Part shown: positions 1 through 8,907 of the stretch, in pieces
How the letters are laid out: each line of letters starts with the position of its first letter
Numbering within the stretch: the stretch's first letter is position 1
NCBI GenBank assembly: GCA_947631945.1
Contig: CANRNI010000015.1
Span: 1-55,751, forward strand
Length of the DNA stretch: 55,751 nt
Origin: an uncultured Clostridia bacterium
GTDB lineage: Bacteria; Bacillota; Clostridia; Oscillospirales; Acutalibacteraceae
Reading direction: 5' to 3'
Program-made: the position numbers and the translations under genes
The notes under the pieces: generated by a model
Told to the model about the DNA's origin: nothing
The model's input: only the letters and a program-made list of their open reading frames with translations
Databases searched by the model: none

Positions 1-1
1 T

Positions 2-247
2 GAAAATGCCGAATGTTGCGGTATTCCGCAATTCGAAAAGTGCACAAAAACAATGCGCAATTGGTATACAGGTATTGCCAACTCGCTGTCATTACCTATA
101 ACAAACGGCTTTACCGAAGGCTGCAACAACAAGATTAAAGTGCTGAAAAGAAATGCTTACGGCTATAAGAATTTCAAACGTTTTCGTAACCGTATCTTAC
201 ATATTTTTTCTCATCAATCCTCCAAAAGACAATATGCTACCGTTTAA
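2..247 (+). CDS. ISL3-family transposase, C-terminal end (partial)
   Basis: The reading frame is open from the left window edge to the stop at 245-247, so only the last ~81 residues of a transposase are seen. The fragment contains NGFTEGCNNKIKVLKRNAYG followed by a basic F-R-R-I stretch. This is the characteristic end of the ISL3 DDE transposase domain, where the Glu of the NGxxEGxNNxIK segment is the last catalytic acid. The catalytic core and the left end of the element lie outside the window. A likely terminal inverted repeat follows at 281-303, which supports an IS rather than an isolated domain. Whether the full gene is intact cannot be judged. Confidence 0.85.
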   Translation, partial: ENAECCGIPQFEKCTKTMRNWYTGIANSLSLPITNGFTEGCNNKIKVLKRNAYGYKNFKRFRNRILHIFSHQSSKRQYATV

Positions 248-280
248 CTCAGTTGATTGATCTTGACTTTTCCTTTTATT

Positions 281-303
281 ACCCCAACTATTGACAAAGA
301 ACC
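281..303 (+). mobile_element. Probable right terminal inverted repeat of the ISL3-type element
   Basis: The stretch ending ...CTATTGACAAAGAACC, read from outside inwards on the other strand, begins GGTTCTTTGTCAATAG. This resembles the GG(C/T)TCTTTGTCAA ends known for ISL3 elements. It lies about 34 bp past the transposase stop, as expected for the right end. ISL3 elements duplicate about 8 bp of target; the next bases are A-rich, and the matching copy at the left end is outside the window. Confidence 0.6.
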
Positions 304-337
304 AAAAAAATCCCCCTGACTTGTTCGTCAGGGGGAT
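304..337 (-). terminator. Intrinsic terminator of the repeat-protein gene
   Basis: A perfect stem, TCCCCCTGAC / GTCAGGGGGA with a 6-nt loop, lies at 311-336. Read on the minus strand it is followed by seven T residues (AAAAAAA at 304-310 on the plus strand). It sits just past the stop of the minus-strand gene 353-5947. Confidence 0.85.
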
Positions 338-352
338 AGTTCAGTATTAGTT

Positions 353-3300
353 TTATACCAGACCGAAAATTCTTCTGAAGAATGTAGCTATTCTTTCAAA
401 GAATCTTATGAGAGCCGCGAAGGGTCCGTCATTTTCATCGGGCTTTTGTTCTTCGGGAGGAACATAATTGGGGTCGGCAAGACAAACACCTCTGATTTCA
501 AGCTCGCCTACCATAATTTCAAAGTTGATTGTAAGCTTGCCAGTATCGGAATCATATGTATAACCCTCCGTTATAAGTTTGCCCTCAAGATAAACTTCAA
601 TGCTCTCGGGAGGCAGGAAGCCCTCGGGCGGAAGTATCTGCGTATGATACGCCATGCCCTGTTCATAGATTTCCGCGTCGTTTGAAGAACCCGCGCCGTC
701 AACATGAATACTTACGTTGTAATAGCCGTCCGCAGTTTTTGCCGTAATATGCACGTCGCCTACAATAAGATTGCCGGGAATAACAATGCGTCCTGTACTC
801 GGACTGTAAGTAAAGTCTTTGTCATTGAGCGGTGCGCCCTTTACGGAAACTCTTACGCCGTCGGGAAGCTCTTCACTCTCGAACGTATACTCGAATGTTT
901 CGCCGTATTCAATTGCTCTTGAATCCGAGTCGTCGCCGATGTTCCAAGAAACAGTATATGTTTCTTTTGTATAAACGGCTTCGATGTCAACGTCGTTGGC
1001 GGGAACTCTTTGATAAGTATCTTTCCAGCGTCCGATATGACCGGGCTTTTCGGGAACGTCGATTTTCGGAATGGGCGAATTGAAATCGAGCGTTTCGGAA
1101 TGAACAAGTTTACCATCGGCATACCATTTGACGGTGTATTTGTTCGCAGTGTACTGAGCCTCAACGGTAATATCGTGAGACGGCATTGTGCGGTACTCGG
1201 TACTCCATTTTCCGGTGTAGCCCGTCTTAGGCGGAATGGGAACGGAGGGCAACTCGTCGCCGTATGCAACGGACTGAATACTTATAACTTTACCGTCGGC
1301 AATAAACGTCGCAGTGTATTTTCTAAACGATTCGTTGAACTGCGCAGTGTAAGTAGCATTACCCGTTACCGTTTTCAGCGCGGGCGACCAGCCTCTGAAC
1401 GTGTAATCCTTTTCGAGCGTGGACGGTCTTGTCGGCGTGGCGTTGGGGAATACCGGCATTGAGTCATAATCCGCCTGAGTGGTGATTCTGCCCTGCGGCG
1501 TTACCCAAGTAATCGTGTATTTTCTCGGCGTGTACTTTCCGTAAATCACAAGATTGCTCGTCGGCATTACGTCGGGCAAATTCTCCCATTCGCCCGTGTA
1601 GCCCGTTTTGACGGGAAGCTGAACATACGGAATCGGTTCGCCGTTCGGCACGTCAAACTCCTGTATGCGTACTTCGTCTGCGATAAAAATGACGTGATAT
1701 TTTCTGACGGATTCGGTATACTGCGCTGTATAAGTCGCTTCTCCCGTAACAGTTTCGGGTTCGGGAGTCCAGCCGCTGAACGTGTAATCCGTCGTATCGG
1801 TCGAGGGTTTCGCCGTCGAACCGGTGAAATTCGGCTCGGTGCCGTATGCGCACTGAGTTTCAACCGATTTGCCGTCAACGACCCACGTTATCGTATAATT
1901 TATCGGAATGTATACTGCCGTTATGACAAGATTTCTCGCCGGAACGGTACTTTCTTTATAATCCCACTCGGCAGTATGTCCTGTTTTCGCCTCAATCGTA
2001 ACTTCGGGCAACAGAGTTCCGTATGCAAGATTTTCGCTCTTAACGGTTCTGCCGTTGACAATCCATCTGACGTTATATATTCTCGGAGTATTTTCATAAA
2101 TCGCGTAATATGTCGCGTCCGACGTTGCTTCGGGTATTTTATCGAGAATTTCGCCGTCTGCCGACGCTGACCAACCTTTGAATTTATAAGTATATTCGGG
2201 TGTTGTCGGTTTTTCGGGTGTTCCGTAGGGGAAAGACGGCGTTTCATTCGGTCTTACGACTGTATTGTAAGTCGTTCCCGCGTCGGAATCGGTTACCCAA
2301 GTTATCTTATAGCTGTTCTCAAGATATTCCGCATGAACGTCAAGATTTTCGGCGGGCATTGTTCTTGGCAAATCTTTCCAATAGCCATGATGCCCTGCTG
2401 AATTGTCGGGTACTTCGGGAATATCTGTTATTGTAAGACCGTAACCTAAGTTATACTGTTTTACAACTTGCTTGCCGTCATCGCCCGCATAGAACGTGAT
2501 TTGATATTCTTTGGGAATTTTTTTGTAATCTGCGTAATAACTGATATCGCCGTCGACGGGAGCTACTTCGGGAGTCCAGTTACCCGACCAAACGTACGTA
2601 TACATATCGTCGGCTTCTTTTGTCTGAGGCTCGCCGTTGTATTCGGGCATGGAATCATATGGAACGTTTTCATCTGTTTCAAGGAGTTTATCGCCGTCAT
2701 ACCATTTAACGGTAAATGTTTTAGGCGTATATTTAGCTGTTATCGTGAAATCACGCGCGGGCATAGTCGTTTCGCCGCATTCCCATTCGACTGTGTAACC
2801 TGTTCTTTCGGGAACAGGATATTTATTTGCATCAATCTCCGTTCCGAACTGTACCGTTTCGTCGTGCAGAACTTTGCCGCTATCGTCGACCCAATAGAGG
2901 CGATATGATTTGGGCGTAGTGGTAAATTGCGCCGTATACGTCGCGTCTTCGGTCGCCGCTACGGGTTCGGGATACCAACCCGTGAATTCGTAATTATATT
3001 CCGCGCTGGAAACGAGAGGAGCAAAGTGCGACGGAATTTCGTTATATTTCACCTGAACGGTTTCTTCCTCGCCGTTGATTATCCAAGTGATATTGAACAT
3101 TTTGATGCTGTATGACGCTCTGAACTTGGTATCTCCCCAATGACCTTTACCGAGGCTGAAATTGCCGGGTTCGTAAGTGGCGTTTTTGGGCCATGAACCG
3201 TTAGTGGCTTCAAGGTCGACCCAGAACAGGAAGTCATAACCCTCTCTTGTGGGAGCTTGCAGGGTGATTTCGTCCTCGATGGTAAATTCGAGCGGTTCCA

Positions 3301-5947
3301 TATATTCGCCGTTGTCAACGTCGAACGTCAATGTATAAGTGATTGGTGACCACTGAGCGTAGAGCGTCGTTTCGCCGGCTACCCAGTTATAAGTTGTGTT
3401 TTCGTCTACCTTATCTTCTTCGGTGAACGCTTCGCGGTCTTTTTCTTTATACCAGCCGAGGAAGTCATAACCGTCTCTTTCGGGAGTAGGCAAAGTACCC
3501 ATTACCTCATCGTATGTGAAGAAATGTCCCGCAGTATCGCAGCGACCTTCGCCAGTGTACTGTTCGCCGTCGTTTACATCGTATGTTACAAAGAATCTGT
3601 CGCCTACGCCGTAGTTGGCTTCAAACTTAACATCGCCGTATCTGGGCGAGGGAGATTCCGAACCGGGAAGGACTTGCGCGCCGACTTCTTTCCAGTTGCC
3701 TGCTCTTTCCGCGACTTTCCAGTAGCTCAAAGTGTAACCGTCTCTTTCGGCTTCATTTGCTTCGGGGAATGTGAATCCCTGCTCGATTGTGAATTTAATT
3801 TGTTTTGTCAAGTCGCCGCTCACGAATTTACCGGGGGCGGGGTCAAATGTTGCGGTATATTCAATCGGCTGCCAATGGGCGTAGAGCGTTGCGCCGTCTT
3901 CGTGCGTCCAGTTCGTAAGAGTTGTTACATTATATATTGCGCCGTCGGAAACTTGTTCGCCGCCGTCCTTTTCCGTGAACCAGCCGAGGAATTTATATGC
4001 GGTGAATTTCGGCTCAGGCAGTCCGTTAATCTGACTGTCATATACGACTTCCAAAGGCGTGGTGTCGCACTTTGCGCCGCCGTCAACTTGTACTCTGTCG
4101 CCGCCGTCGTCGTTCAAATCGAAATTGAGTTTATAAGTGTTAGCCGTCCATATCGCTTTGAGTGTGATATTGCCGTACTTGCCGACAAGCGAAGCATTTT
4201 CATTGAACGTATCGCCAACTTGAACGTTGGACGCGCCGACAACATCTGTTACCTCCCAGTGGACAAACGTGTAGCCCGTCTTTGTTGCAGTAGAAAGTGT
4301 TCCGCTTTCAATGTTGTATTTTGTTTCGGTCAGCGTATCGCCGCCGTCGGTGTTATATGTAACGGTGTATTCATTCGGCTGCCAATGGGCGTAAATCGTC
4401 GCGCCCTCGTTCCAATCCGTCGGGAAAATATCTTTTGTATATTTCGTGTTAGCGTCGACCTGCGTGCCGTCTACGGGAGCGGTGAACCAGCCGAGGAAAT
4501 TATAACCTGAGAATGTCGGACTCGGAAGTCCGCCAAGTTCCGCGTCATACGTCACGGACTTATCCATGGAACTCATCGGGTCGGGAGTACCCTGACGGCC
4601 GTTATAATTAAGGTTATATTTTAATGTATATTCATTGGGAGTCCAAACTGCGCCAATATCAACATTACCGTATCTCAATCCGTTTTGATTTTCAAAAACG
4701 TCGGATGTGACAGTACCCTGATAAATCCACGGGATATTTTCATCATTCGTAAGAACTTCCCAATGATCAAATGTATATCCGTCATAAGGATCGGTGGGAA
4801 CGGGTATATCAACGGGCGTAGGTTCTGCCGTATAATCAAGATCCGTTACGAGATTGCCTCTGTCGTAGAATTTCGCGCTGTAATGTATCGGATTCCATTT
4901 AGCCTTAACATTAGTATCACCGTTACCGAATGTGAAATTCTTTCCGTCGACCGTTCCTTCGCCGCCTGTCTTTTCCCAGCCAGCGAAAGTATACGCCGTT
5001 CTGGTAGCGTCGTTAAGAGTCAATTTGTCATCTGTGTGACCGTATCTCGGATTCATAGCGTTCCCGCCGTTAACGTCGGGAATAATCGAATGACGGACTT
5101 TTACATTTACTTCATTCGATTCAACTTCAACTGACGAATGGCTTGTATTCGCGGAAGCCCACGTTGTTTTAAATGTCGTAGTGTAATCCTTTGTATGATT
5201 TTTAAATGTAACATCGGGAGTTTTTGTTGTTTGAGAGCTGATTGTCGGAAGAGGCGCGCTCTCCGTATTTGACGCGGCATTTTTTGTCGGCGCGTTGACC
5301 CATTCTACACCGTACTGATCATATGCCGTTATCGTCAGCTTTTCTTTTTTTTCCGGAGTCGAACCGTCAGTAGGTATCAACACTTCTGTTGGTGCAAGAG
5401 AAGAATTTGTAACATACGGAAAGTTATCCTTGCTTACCTCTTTATTGTCGGTAAAGTAATATCTGTTTTTTTCTATAACTTTTCCGTCATGCGCTTCTGT
5501 ATATCTAAATACTTCATGCCAGTCGCTGTTATCCTTAGATACATAGATAACAAATGTAATTTTAGCCTCATACCAAGCGTTATTGTTACGAATCGCGGAA
5601 GTATCCAGTTTATATGGAAAACCGTTTATCGGTTTGTTTGCGCTTTGAGTGGTTGAATTAAAATAATATGTGTGGAGATTAGTATTGTCCCAATCACCAC
5701 CAGCAGGAGTAACTGTCCAAGTGTCACCATCGGTACTGCTTGTTCCGTTGTTTTGTTTAGTTAAAATCTTAATCTGTCCCGACGTGTTCTCACAGCCATG
5801 TTTAGCGTCTTGGGCCGTCATTTTTATGTAATATTGACCGGCTGCCGCGTCGGCTTTCGGAGCCATTATTACGACGCACGTTAACACGGTCGCCAATGCA
5901 AGAAACAGTACGAGTATTTGCCGGGAATACTTCTTAACTTTCTGCAT
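353..5947 (-). CDS. Giant secreted Listeria-Bacteroides (InlB B) repeat surface protein
   Basis: An 1864-residue exported protein of unknown ligand. Residues 1-35 form a signal peptide (basic start, hydrophobic core, cleavage near ADA/AAG). Residues ~36-310 match no family I recognise. From ~315 to ~1700 there are about 19 tandem Listeria-Bacteroides repeats (Flg_new/InlB B type). Each has a GYTFxGW-like centre and ends in A-x-[WYF]-x-P-x-x-Y, as in IYAHWQPNEYTVTYN. Two further beta-type modules follow. The C-terminus has no LPXTG motif or membrane anchor; instead a PPEEQKPDEND linker leads to an amphipathic tail containing FFERIATFF. The start is set by GGGAGGAAA 6-7 nt before the ATG and by the signal peptide. 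Such repeats usually project binding domains or mediate adhesion; the role here is inferred. It has its own promoter and terminator. Confidence 0.85.
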   Translation of the reverse strand: MQKVKKYSRQILVLFLALATVLTCVVIMAPKADAAAGQYYIKMTAQDAKHGCENTSGQIKILTKQNNGTSSTDGDTWTVTPAGGDWDNTNLHTYYFNSTTQSANKPINGFPYKLDTSAIRNNNAWYEAKITFVIYVSKDNSDWHEVFRYTEAHDGKVIEKNRYYFTDNKEVSKDNFPYVTNSSLAPTEVLIPTDGSTPEKKEKLTITAYDQYGVEWVNAPTKNAASNTESAPLPTISSQTTKTPDVTFKNHTKDYTTTFKTTWASANTSHSSVEVESNEVNVKVRHSIIPDVNGGNAMNPRYGHTDDKLTLNDATRTAYTFAGWEKTGGEGTVDGKNFTFGNGDTNVKAKWNPIHYSAKFYDRGNLVTDLDYTAEPTPVDIPVPTDPYDGYTFDHWEVLTNDENIPWIYQGTVTSDVFENQNGLRYGNVDIGAVWTPNEYTLKYNLNYNGRQGTPDPMSSMDKSVTYDAELGGLPSPTFSGYNFLGWFTAPVDGTQVDANTKYTKDIFPTDWNEGATIYAHWQPNEYTVTYNTDGGDTLTETKYNIESGTLSTATKTGYTFVHWEVTDVVGASNVQVGDTFNENASLVGKYGNITLKAIWTANTYKLNFDLNDDGGDRVQVDGGAKCDTTPLEVVYDSQINGLPEPKFTAYKFLGWFTEKDGGEQVSDGAIYNVTTLTNWTHEDGATLYAHWQPIEYTATFDPAPGKFVSGDLTKQIKFTIEQGFTFPEANEAERDGYTLSYWKVAERAGNWKEVGAQVLPGSESPSPRYGDVKFEANYGVGDRFFVTYDVNDGEQYTGEGRCDTAGHFFTYDEVMGTLPTPERDGYDFLGWYKEKDREAFTEEDKVDENTTYNWVAGETTLYAQWSPITYTLTFDVDNGEYMEPLEFTIEDEITLQAPTREGYDFLFWVDLEATNGSWPKNATYEPGNFSLGKGHWGDTKFRASYSIKMFNITWIINGEEETVQVKYNEIPSHFAPLVSSAEYNYEFTGWYPEPVAATEDATYTAQFTTTPKSYRLYWVDDSGKVLHDETVQFGTEIDANKYPVPERTGYTVEWECGETTMPARDFTITAKYTPKTFTVKWYDGDKLLETDENVPYDSMPEYNGEPQTKEADDMYTYVWSGNWTPEVAPVDGDISYYADYKKIPKEYQITFYAGDDGKQVVKQYNLGYGLTITDIPEVPDNSAGHHGYWKDLPRTMPAENLDVHAEYLENSYKITWVTDSDAGTTYNTVVRPNETPSFPYGTPEKPTTPEYTYKFKGWSASADGEILDKIPEATSDATYYAIYENTPRIYNVRWIVNGRTVKSENLAYGTLLPEVTIEAKTGHTAEWDYKESTVPARNLVITAVYIPINYTITWVVDGKSVETQCAYGTEPNFTGSTAKPSTDTTDYTFSGWTPEPETVTGEATYTAQYTESVRKYHVIFIADEVRIQEFDVPNGEPIPYVQLPVKTGYTGEWENLPDVMPTSNLVIYGKYTPRKYTITWVTPQGRITTQADYDSMPVFPNATPTRPSTLEKDYTFRGWSPALKTVTGNATYTAQFNESFRKYTATFIADGKVISIQSVAYGDELPSVPIPPKTGYTGKWSTEYRTMPSHDITVEAQYTANKYTVKWYADGKLVHSETLDFNSPIPKIDVPEKPGHIGRWKDTYQRVPANDVDIEAVYTKETYTVSWNIGDDSDSRAIEYGETFEYTFESEELPDGVRVSVKGAPLNDKDFTYSPSTGRIVIPGNLIVGDVHITAKTADGYYNVSIHVDGAGSSNDAEIYEQGMAYHTQILPPEGFLPPESIEVYLEGKLITEGYTYDSDTGKLTINFEIMVGELEIRGVCLADPNYVPPEEQKPDENDGPFAALIRFFERIATFFRRIFGLV

Positions 5948-6021
5948 AAAATTTCCTCCCTCGTGGGTGTTAAATTATTTTTTGGTTTTTATTATACAAA
6001 AACCCACTCTTATTCATTTGA

Positions 6022-6050
6022 ATTATATCATGACTGTATAAAAATTTCAA
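6022..6050 (-). promoter_or_regulatory. Sigma-A type promoter for the repeat protein
   Basis: On the minus strand TTGAAA and TATAAT are separated by exactly 17 nt, about 75 nt upstream of the start codon. Confidence 0.7.
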
Positions 6051-6107
6051 TACATTTTTAAACATTTTTTACCGAAAAAAATATTGACTGTTTTTGCCTT
6101 CAGGCAT

Positions 6108-6215
6108 AAAATAAAAAAGTAAGGCAGAACCGATAGACGGTTACGCCCTCATCTGTTAAGAAAGTTTAAGAACTGACCGCACTTTTGAGAGTATGGGCGG
6201 TTAGTTTCTTTTATT
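6108..6215 (+). ncRNA. Possible relic of a type I toxin-antitoxin locus, with hairpin terminator
   Basis: No gene is present, but a structured stretch is. It contains GGCAGAACCGATAGACGGTTACGCCC, ends in a hairpin AACTGACCGC / GCGGTTAGTT (6171-6206), and has a T-rich tail at 6207-6215. From memory, this sequence type follows the small hydrophobic Hol_Tox toxins of Firmicutes, where it forms the 3' region and overlaps the antisense RNA. Here only a short codon run (N-K-K-V-R-Q-N-R-stop) precedes it and no membrane-spanning toxin ORF is left. I therefore call it a decayed locus or an orphan RNA. The terminator itself is clear; the toxin link is tentative. Confidence 0.3.
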
Positions 6216-6303
6216 GCCGTTTTATTACGTTTTCATTAAAAGACGTACGTGCTGAAATGACGTGTCTGCGACGTAAAATTTTAACAAAAATTTAAAAAAA
6301 CTC

Positions 6304-6332
6304 TTGAACAGACAGAACAAAAGTAGTAAAAT
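6304..6332 (+). promoter_or_regulatory. Sigma-A type promoter for the alkaline phosphatase
   Basis: TTGAAC and TAAAAT are separated by 17 nt. Transcription would start near 6339, a few bases before the palindromic repeat at 6346, so the transcript would begin with that repeat. No phosphate-box-like direct repeat was recognised. Confidence 0.55.
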
Positions 6333-6345
6333 GTAAAATAATGAT

Positions 6346-6520
6346 AAGGCAATACCGCACAATTAGCGGCTGTCGCCTTTGCCGCGCATCTGTACCGATA
6401 TTTTCCGTCATTTTTGCCAAAAGCTCCTTGAAATACGCCAGTATTCCTGCGTCACTTTTGTCAATCTGACGAAAAATCTCTTGGCACATCTGCACGACAA
6501 TAATTATGCGGTATTGCCTT
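6346..6520 (+). repeat. Palindromic MITE, type A arms (copy 1)
   Basis: 175 bp. Terminal inverted repeats AAGGCAATACCGCA...TGCGGTATTGCCTT are flanked by TA if the repeat is taken to begin at AGGC. The core shared with all copies reads TTTTCCGTCATTTTTGCC ... CAATCTGACGAAAAATCT and is itself an imperfect palindrome, so the whole element can fold into one long hairpin. There is no transposase. It lies 29 bp before the phosphatase start. Confidence 0.9.
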
Positions 6521-6549
6521 AATATTTTATAAGGGAGAGCGTTTTTATA

Positions 6550-7686
6550 ATGATTAGCAGTATCAAAATTTGTCTTAAAGCAATCATGGCTCTGATTATG
6601 ACTATAGTTGTCGGACTTACCTCGGGAGCGGCAGGCGTTTCCTCAACAAAAACTCCCGATGAGAAAGAATACGAACAGGTCAAGAACGTAATTTATTTTA
6701 TAGGGGACGGCATGGGGCCTCTCCACCTCGAAAAAGCTAAACAGGAAAGAAATATAAAGCTTGTAATGGATACGTTTCCGTATCAAGGCAGGTCGATGAC
6801 GCGCTCCCTGAGCAACAAGGTAACGGACAGCGCGGCAGGCGGTACGGCGCTATCGTCGGGCATAAGAACGTACAACGGAGCGATAGGCGTTTATATGTAC
6901 GACCCGATTCACATTCAAAGCAATCCGAAAAGCATTACCGAGCTGTGCCATGAAAACGGAATGATGACAGGCGTTGTTACAACAGATAAAACCTCGGGAG
7001 CGACTCCGGCCGCGTTTACGGCGCACAGTACCGCGAGGAATCTTGACTTTGATATCAGCGCGCAGCAGCTTAACTCTGATTTTGACCTTATCTGGGGTCA
7101 GTCTTCGGATTACGTTACAAAATCGAAAGCCGAAGCAAACGGTTTTACTTTCGTCAGCACGTATGATGAAATGATGGCCGTAGAATCCGGCGAGCGCAGC
7201 TTCGCGCAGTTTGACAGCGAGCTTTGGCACGTAAATCAGGTCAATGCCCAAACGCCCACGCTTTCTCAGATGACAATGAAAGCCATCGACGTTTTAGACG
7301 ACACCGACGAGGGATTTTTCCTTATGGTAGAGGGTGCGCATATAGACAAAAATTCGCACAGCAATATAGACGCGGGTATGACGGAAGCTCTCGACGAATT
7401 TGACAGGACGATAGCTCTCGCGCTCGAATACGCCGAAAACGACGGTGAAACGCTTATAGTAATAACAGCCGACCACGAAACGGGAAAAATAGTTCTCAAC
7501 GCCGACGGCACTTATTCATTCACACAGACGTCACACTCCGATACGAACGTACCTGTTCTGGTTTACGGCTCGGATACGTTCATTGAGGACGGCGAGGTTC
7601 TTAACAATTTTGAAATACCTATAAGAATAGCGTATTCTCTCGGCTTCGATGAAACGCAGTTCCCGTCGGTAACTGTAAAATTTTGA
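6550..7686 (+). CDS. Secreted alkaline phosphatase (PhoA superfamily)
   Basis: 378 aa. An N-terminal signal or anchor segment (residues ~8-30) places the enzyme outside the membrane, where it releases phosphate from monoesters. Family residues visible: the metal ligand in IGDGMG (D53), the nucleophile Ser94 in VTDSAAGGTAL, T-x-H at 157-159, EGAHIDKNSH (E261, D266, H270), TADHE (D308, H309) and a late His in TSHSD (H329). All metal and nucleophile positions are therefore kept. It is shorter than E. coli PhoA (~470 aa), as in many Gram-positive forms. AAGGGAGA precedes the ATG by about 11 nt. The leader contains a MITE. No pst or pho genes are adjacent. Confidence 0.88.
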   Translation: MISSIKICLKAIMALIMTIVVGLTSGAAGVSSTKTPDEKEYEQVKNVIYFIGDGMGPLHLEKAKQERNIKLVMDTFPYQGRSMTRSLSNKVTDSAAGGTALSSGIRTYNGAIGVYMYDPIHIQSNPKSITELCHENGMMTGVVTTDKTSGATPAAFTAHSTARNLDFDISAQQLNSDFDLIWGQSSDYVTKSKAEANGFTFVSTYDEMMAVESGERSFAQFDSELWHVNQVNAQTPTLSQMTMKAIDVLDDTDEGFFLMVEGAHIDKNSHSNIDAGMTEALDEFDRTIALALEYAENDGETLIVITADHETGKIVLNADGTYSFTQTSHSDTNVPVLVYGSDTFIEDGEVLNNFEIPIRIAYSLGFDETQFPSVTVKF

Positions 7687-7711
7687 TTTATTGTAAATTT
7701 ATCTTCTGTTA

Positions 7712-7740
7712 TTGATTTGTTAAAATATATATGATAGAAT
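7712..7740 (+). promoter_or_regulatory. Sigma-A type promoter for the DUF4474-like gene
   Basis: TTGATT and TAGAAT have a 17-nt spacer and lie 36 nt before the start codon. Confidence 0.6.
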
Positions 7741-7775
7741 TGTTTATATATCGTATGTATACGGAGTGAAAAATC

Positions 7776-8720
7776 ATGGCATCGAGAAAAAAGCAGACAA
7801 TAATAATATCTGTTGTCGGCGCTGTTATAACTGTAGCGCTTGCGGCGGCTCTGTTTTTTCTCTTATCTCCCGGCAAACAGGAAAAAGAGAGCGGAGAGGT
7901 CGATGAAATCACCTTTGCCCCTCCCGTAACAAAGATTTACGACACGACGGAGAACCAAAGCCTTTCAATGCTTACCGTTCCCGAAACGACGACGGTAAGC
8001 GAAGAAGAGAGCTTTATAGAGAATTTTCTCGCGGAAGCGAATACCTTTACTCAGACCATAGACGTTCCGACGACGCAGCAGGGTGAGAAAGTTTTCTTTA
8101 ACGTTGTTACAAACGGCACCGTTTCCGACGACAATTCGCTCGAGGGTCTTACGGGAAATGCCAAAACAATAGGCGAAATCATTCTTGCCGCGGGCTTCAG
8201 ATACGATAAAAACCAAGGGATTTTTTATTCGGAATCGCAGTCATGGCAGCGCAACTGGGGCTTTACTCCTTTGTATGACGCGGGCGCCGCGCTCGTGGGA
8301 ATGTATTACGACACCATGAGGCTTAAATTTACATACGGCGATTACGATTGGATGTTCCAGCTTTGGAAAGGCAGATACGGAATCACAACAGGCGGTGAAA
8401 TAGGCGTATATTACAAGCCGAAAGGCTCCGATTCTTCGCTTTATAACTGTGTTCCCGATTCCGAAACGGTCACAATGTCATTCGCACTCTATAAAGGCGA
8501 CGAGCTTTACATGACAAGAGGGCCGGAGCCTCATTGGTGGCTTACAGGCTTCAAGCTGTTCGATATGATAGCTCCAAAGGATTTGACGATGCACGCAACT
8601 TTCTTTATGGACAACAGCGAAATGGCCGACGCTCTTGAGGAATCGCTTATAGATTTGGGCTTTATCAAAAACGTAAATTATCAGCGGCTGGGACTTACAA
8701 TGACAATCATATGGAAATAA
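7776..8720 (+). CDS. Membrane-anchored DUF4474-like protein
   Basis: 314 aa. A single N-terminal membrane segment (residues ~8-30, preceded by RKK) is followed by a T/E-rich linker (~35-110) and a C-terminal domain (~125-314). That domain contains FRYDKNQGIFYSESQSWQRN, LYDAGAALVGMYYD, FQLWKGRYGITTGGEIGVYY and PHWWLTGF. The Y-x-W-Q, LYD and WKGQYG-x-TTG-x-EIG pattern is what I recall for DUF4474, an uncharacterised Firmicutes domain. Orientation suggests that the domain lies outside the cell. It has its own promoter and a hairpin after it, so it is probably monocistronic. No catalytic motif is evident; function unknown. Confidence 0.7.
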   Translation: MASRKKQTIIISVVGAVITVALAAALFFLLSPGKQEKESGEVDEITFAPPVTKIYDTTENQSLSMLTVPETTTVSEEESFIENFLAEANTFTQTIDVPTTQQGEKVFFNVVTNGTVSDDNSLEGLTGNAKTIGEIILAAGFRYDKNQGIFYSESQSWQRNWGFTPLYDAGAALVGMYYDTMRLKFTYGDYDWMFQLWKGRYGITTGGEIGVYYKPKGSDSSLYNCVPDSETVTMSFALYKGDELYMTRGPEPHWWLTGFKLFDMIAPKDLTMHATFFMDNSEMADALEESLIDLGFIKNVNYQRLGLTMTIIWK

Positions 8721-8740
8721 TTATCTTCAGATAAACAAGG

Positions 8741-8767
8741 CTCCGATATCCTATACGGTTATCGGAG
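8741..8767 (+). terminator. Hairpin after the DUF4474-like gene
   Basis: Stem CTCCGATA / TATCGGAG with an 11-nt loop. The U-tract after it is weak (TATTATAGTT), so termination efficiency is uncertain. Confidence 0.45.
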
Positions 8768-8847
8768 TATTATAGTTAAGTCAATACATCACAATCAGCG
8801 GTTGACAAATTGAAAAACCGCAATTTTTCTTAAATGACGATTTGCTA

Positions 8848-8876
8848 TTGAAATACGGTTTGGAAATATTTATAAT
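8848..8876 (+). promoter_or_regulatory. Sigma-A type promoter for rlmB
   Basis: TTGAAA and TATAAT with a 17-nt spacer, 31 nt before the start codon. Confidence 0.7.
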
Positions 8877-8907
8877 ATAATATTGGAATAAATTAAACGG
8901 TGCAGAA

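Noticed and set aside
3524-4510. 328-codon open frame on the plus strand inside the repeat-protein gene
   Set aside because: It is antisense to the well-supported 1864-aa gene, has no ribosome-binding site or recognisable domain, and is rich in Cys, Arg and Phe as expected for a shadow of a Thr/Tyr/Glu-rich coding strand.
6292-6495. 67-codon minus-strand frame (and the similar one at 47396-47584)
   Set aside because: Both lie within the MITE copies; the frame is shared by all copies and has no ribosome-binding site or conservation pattern of a protein.
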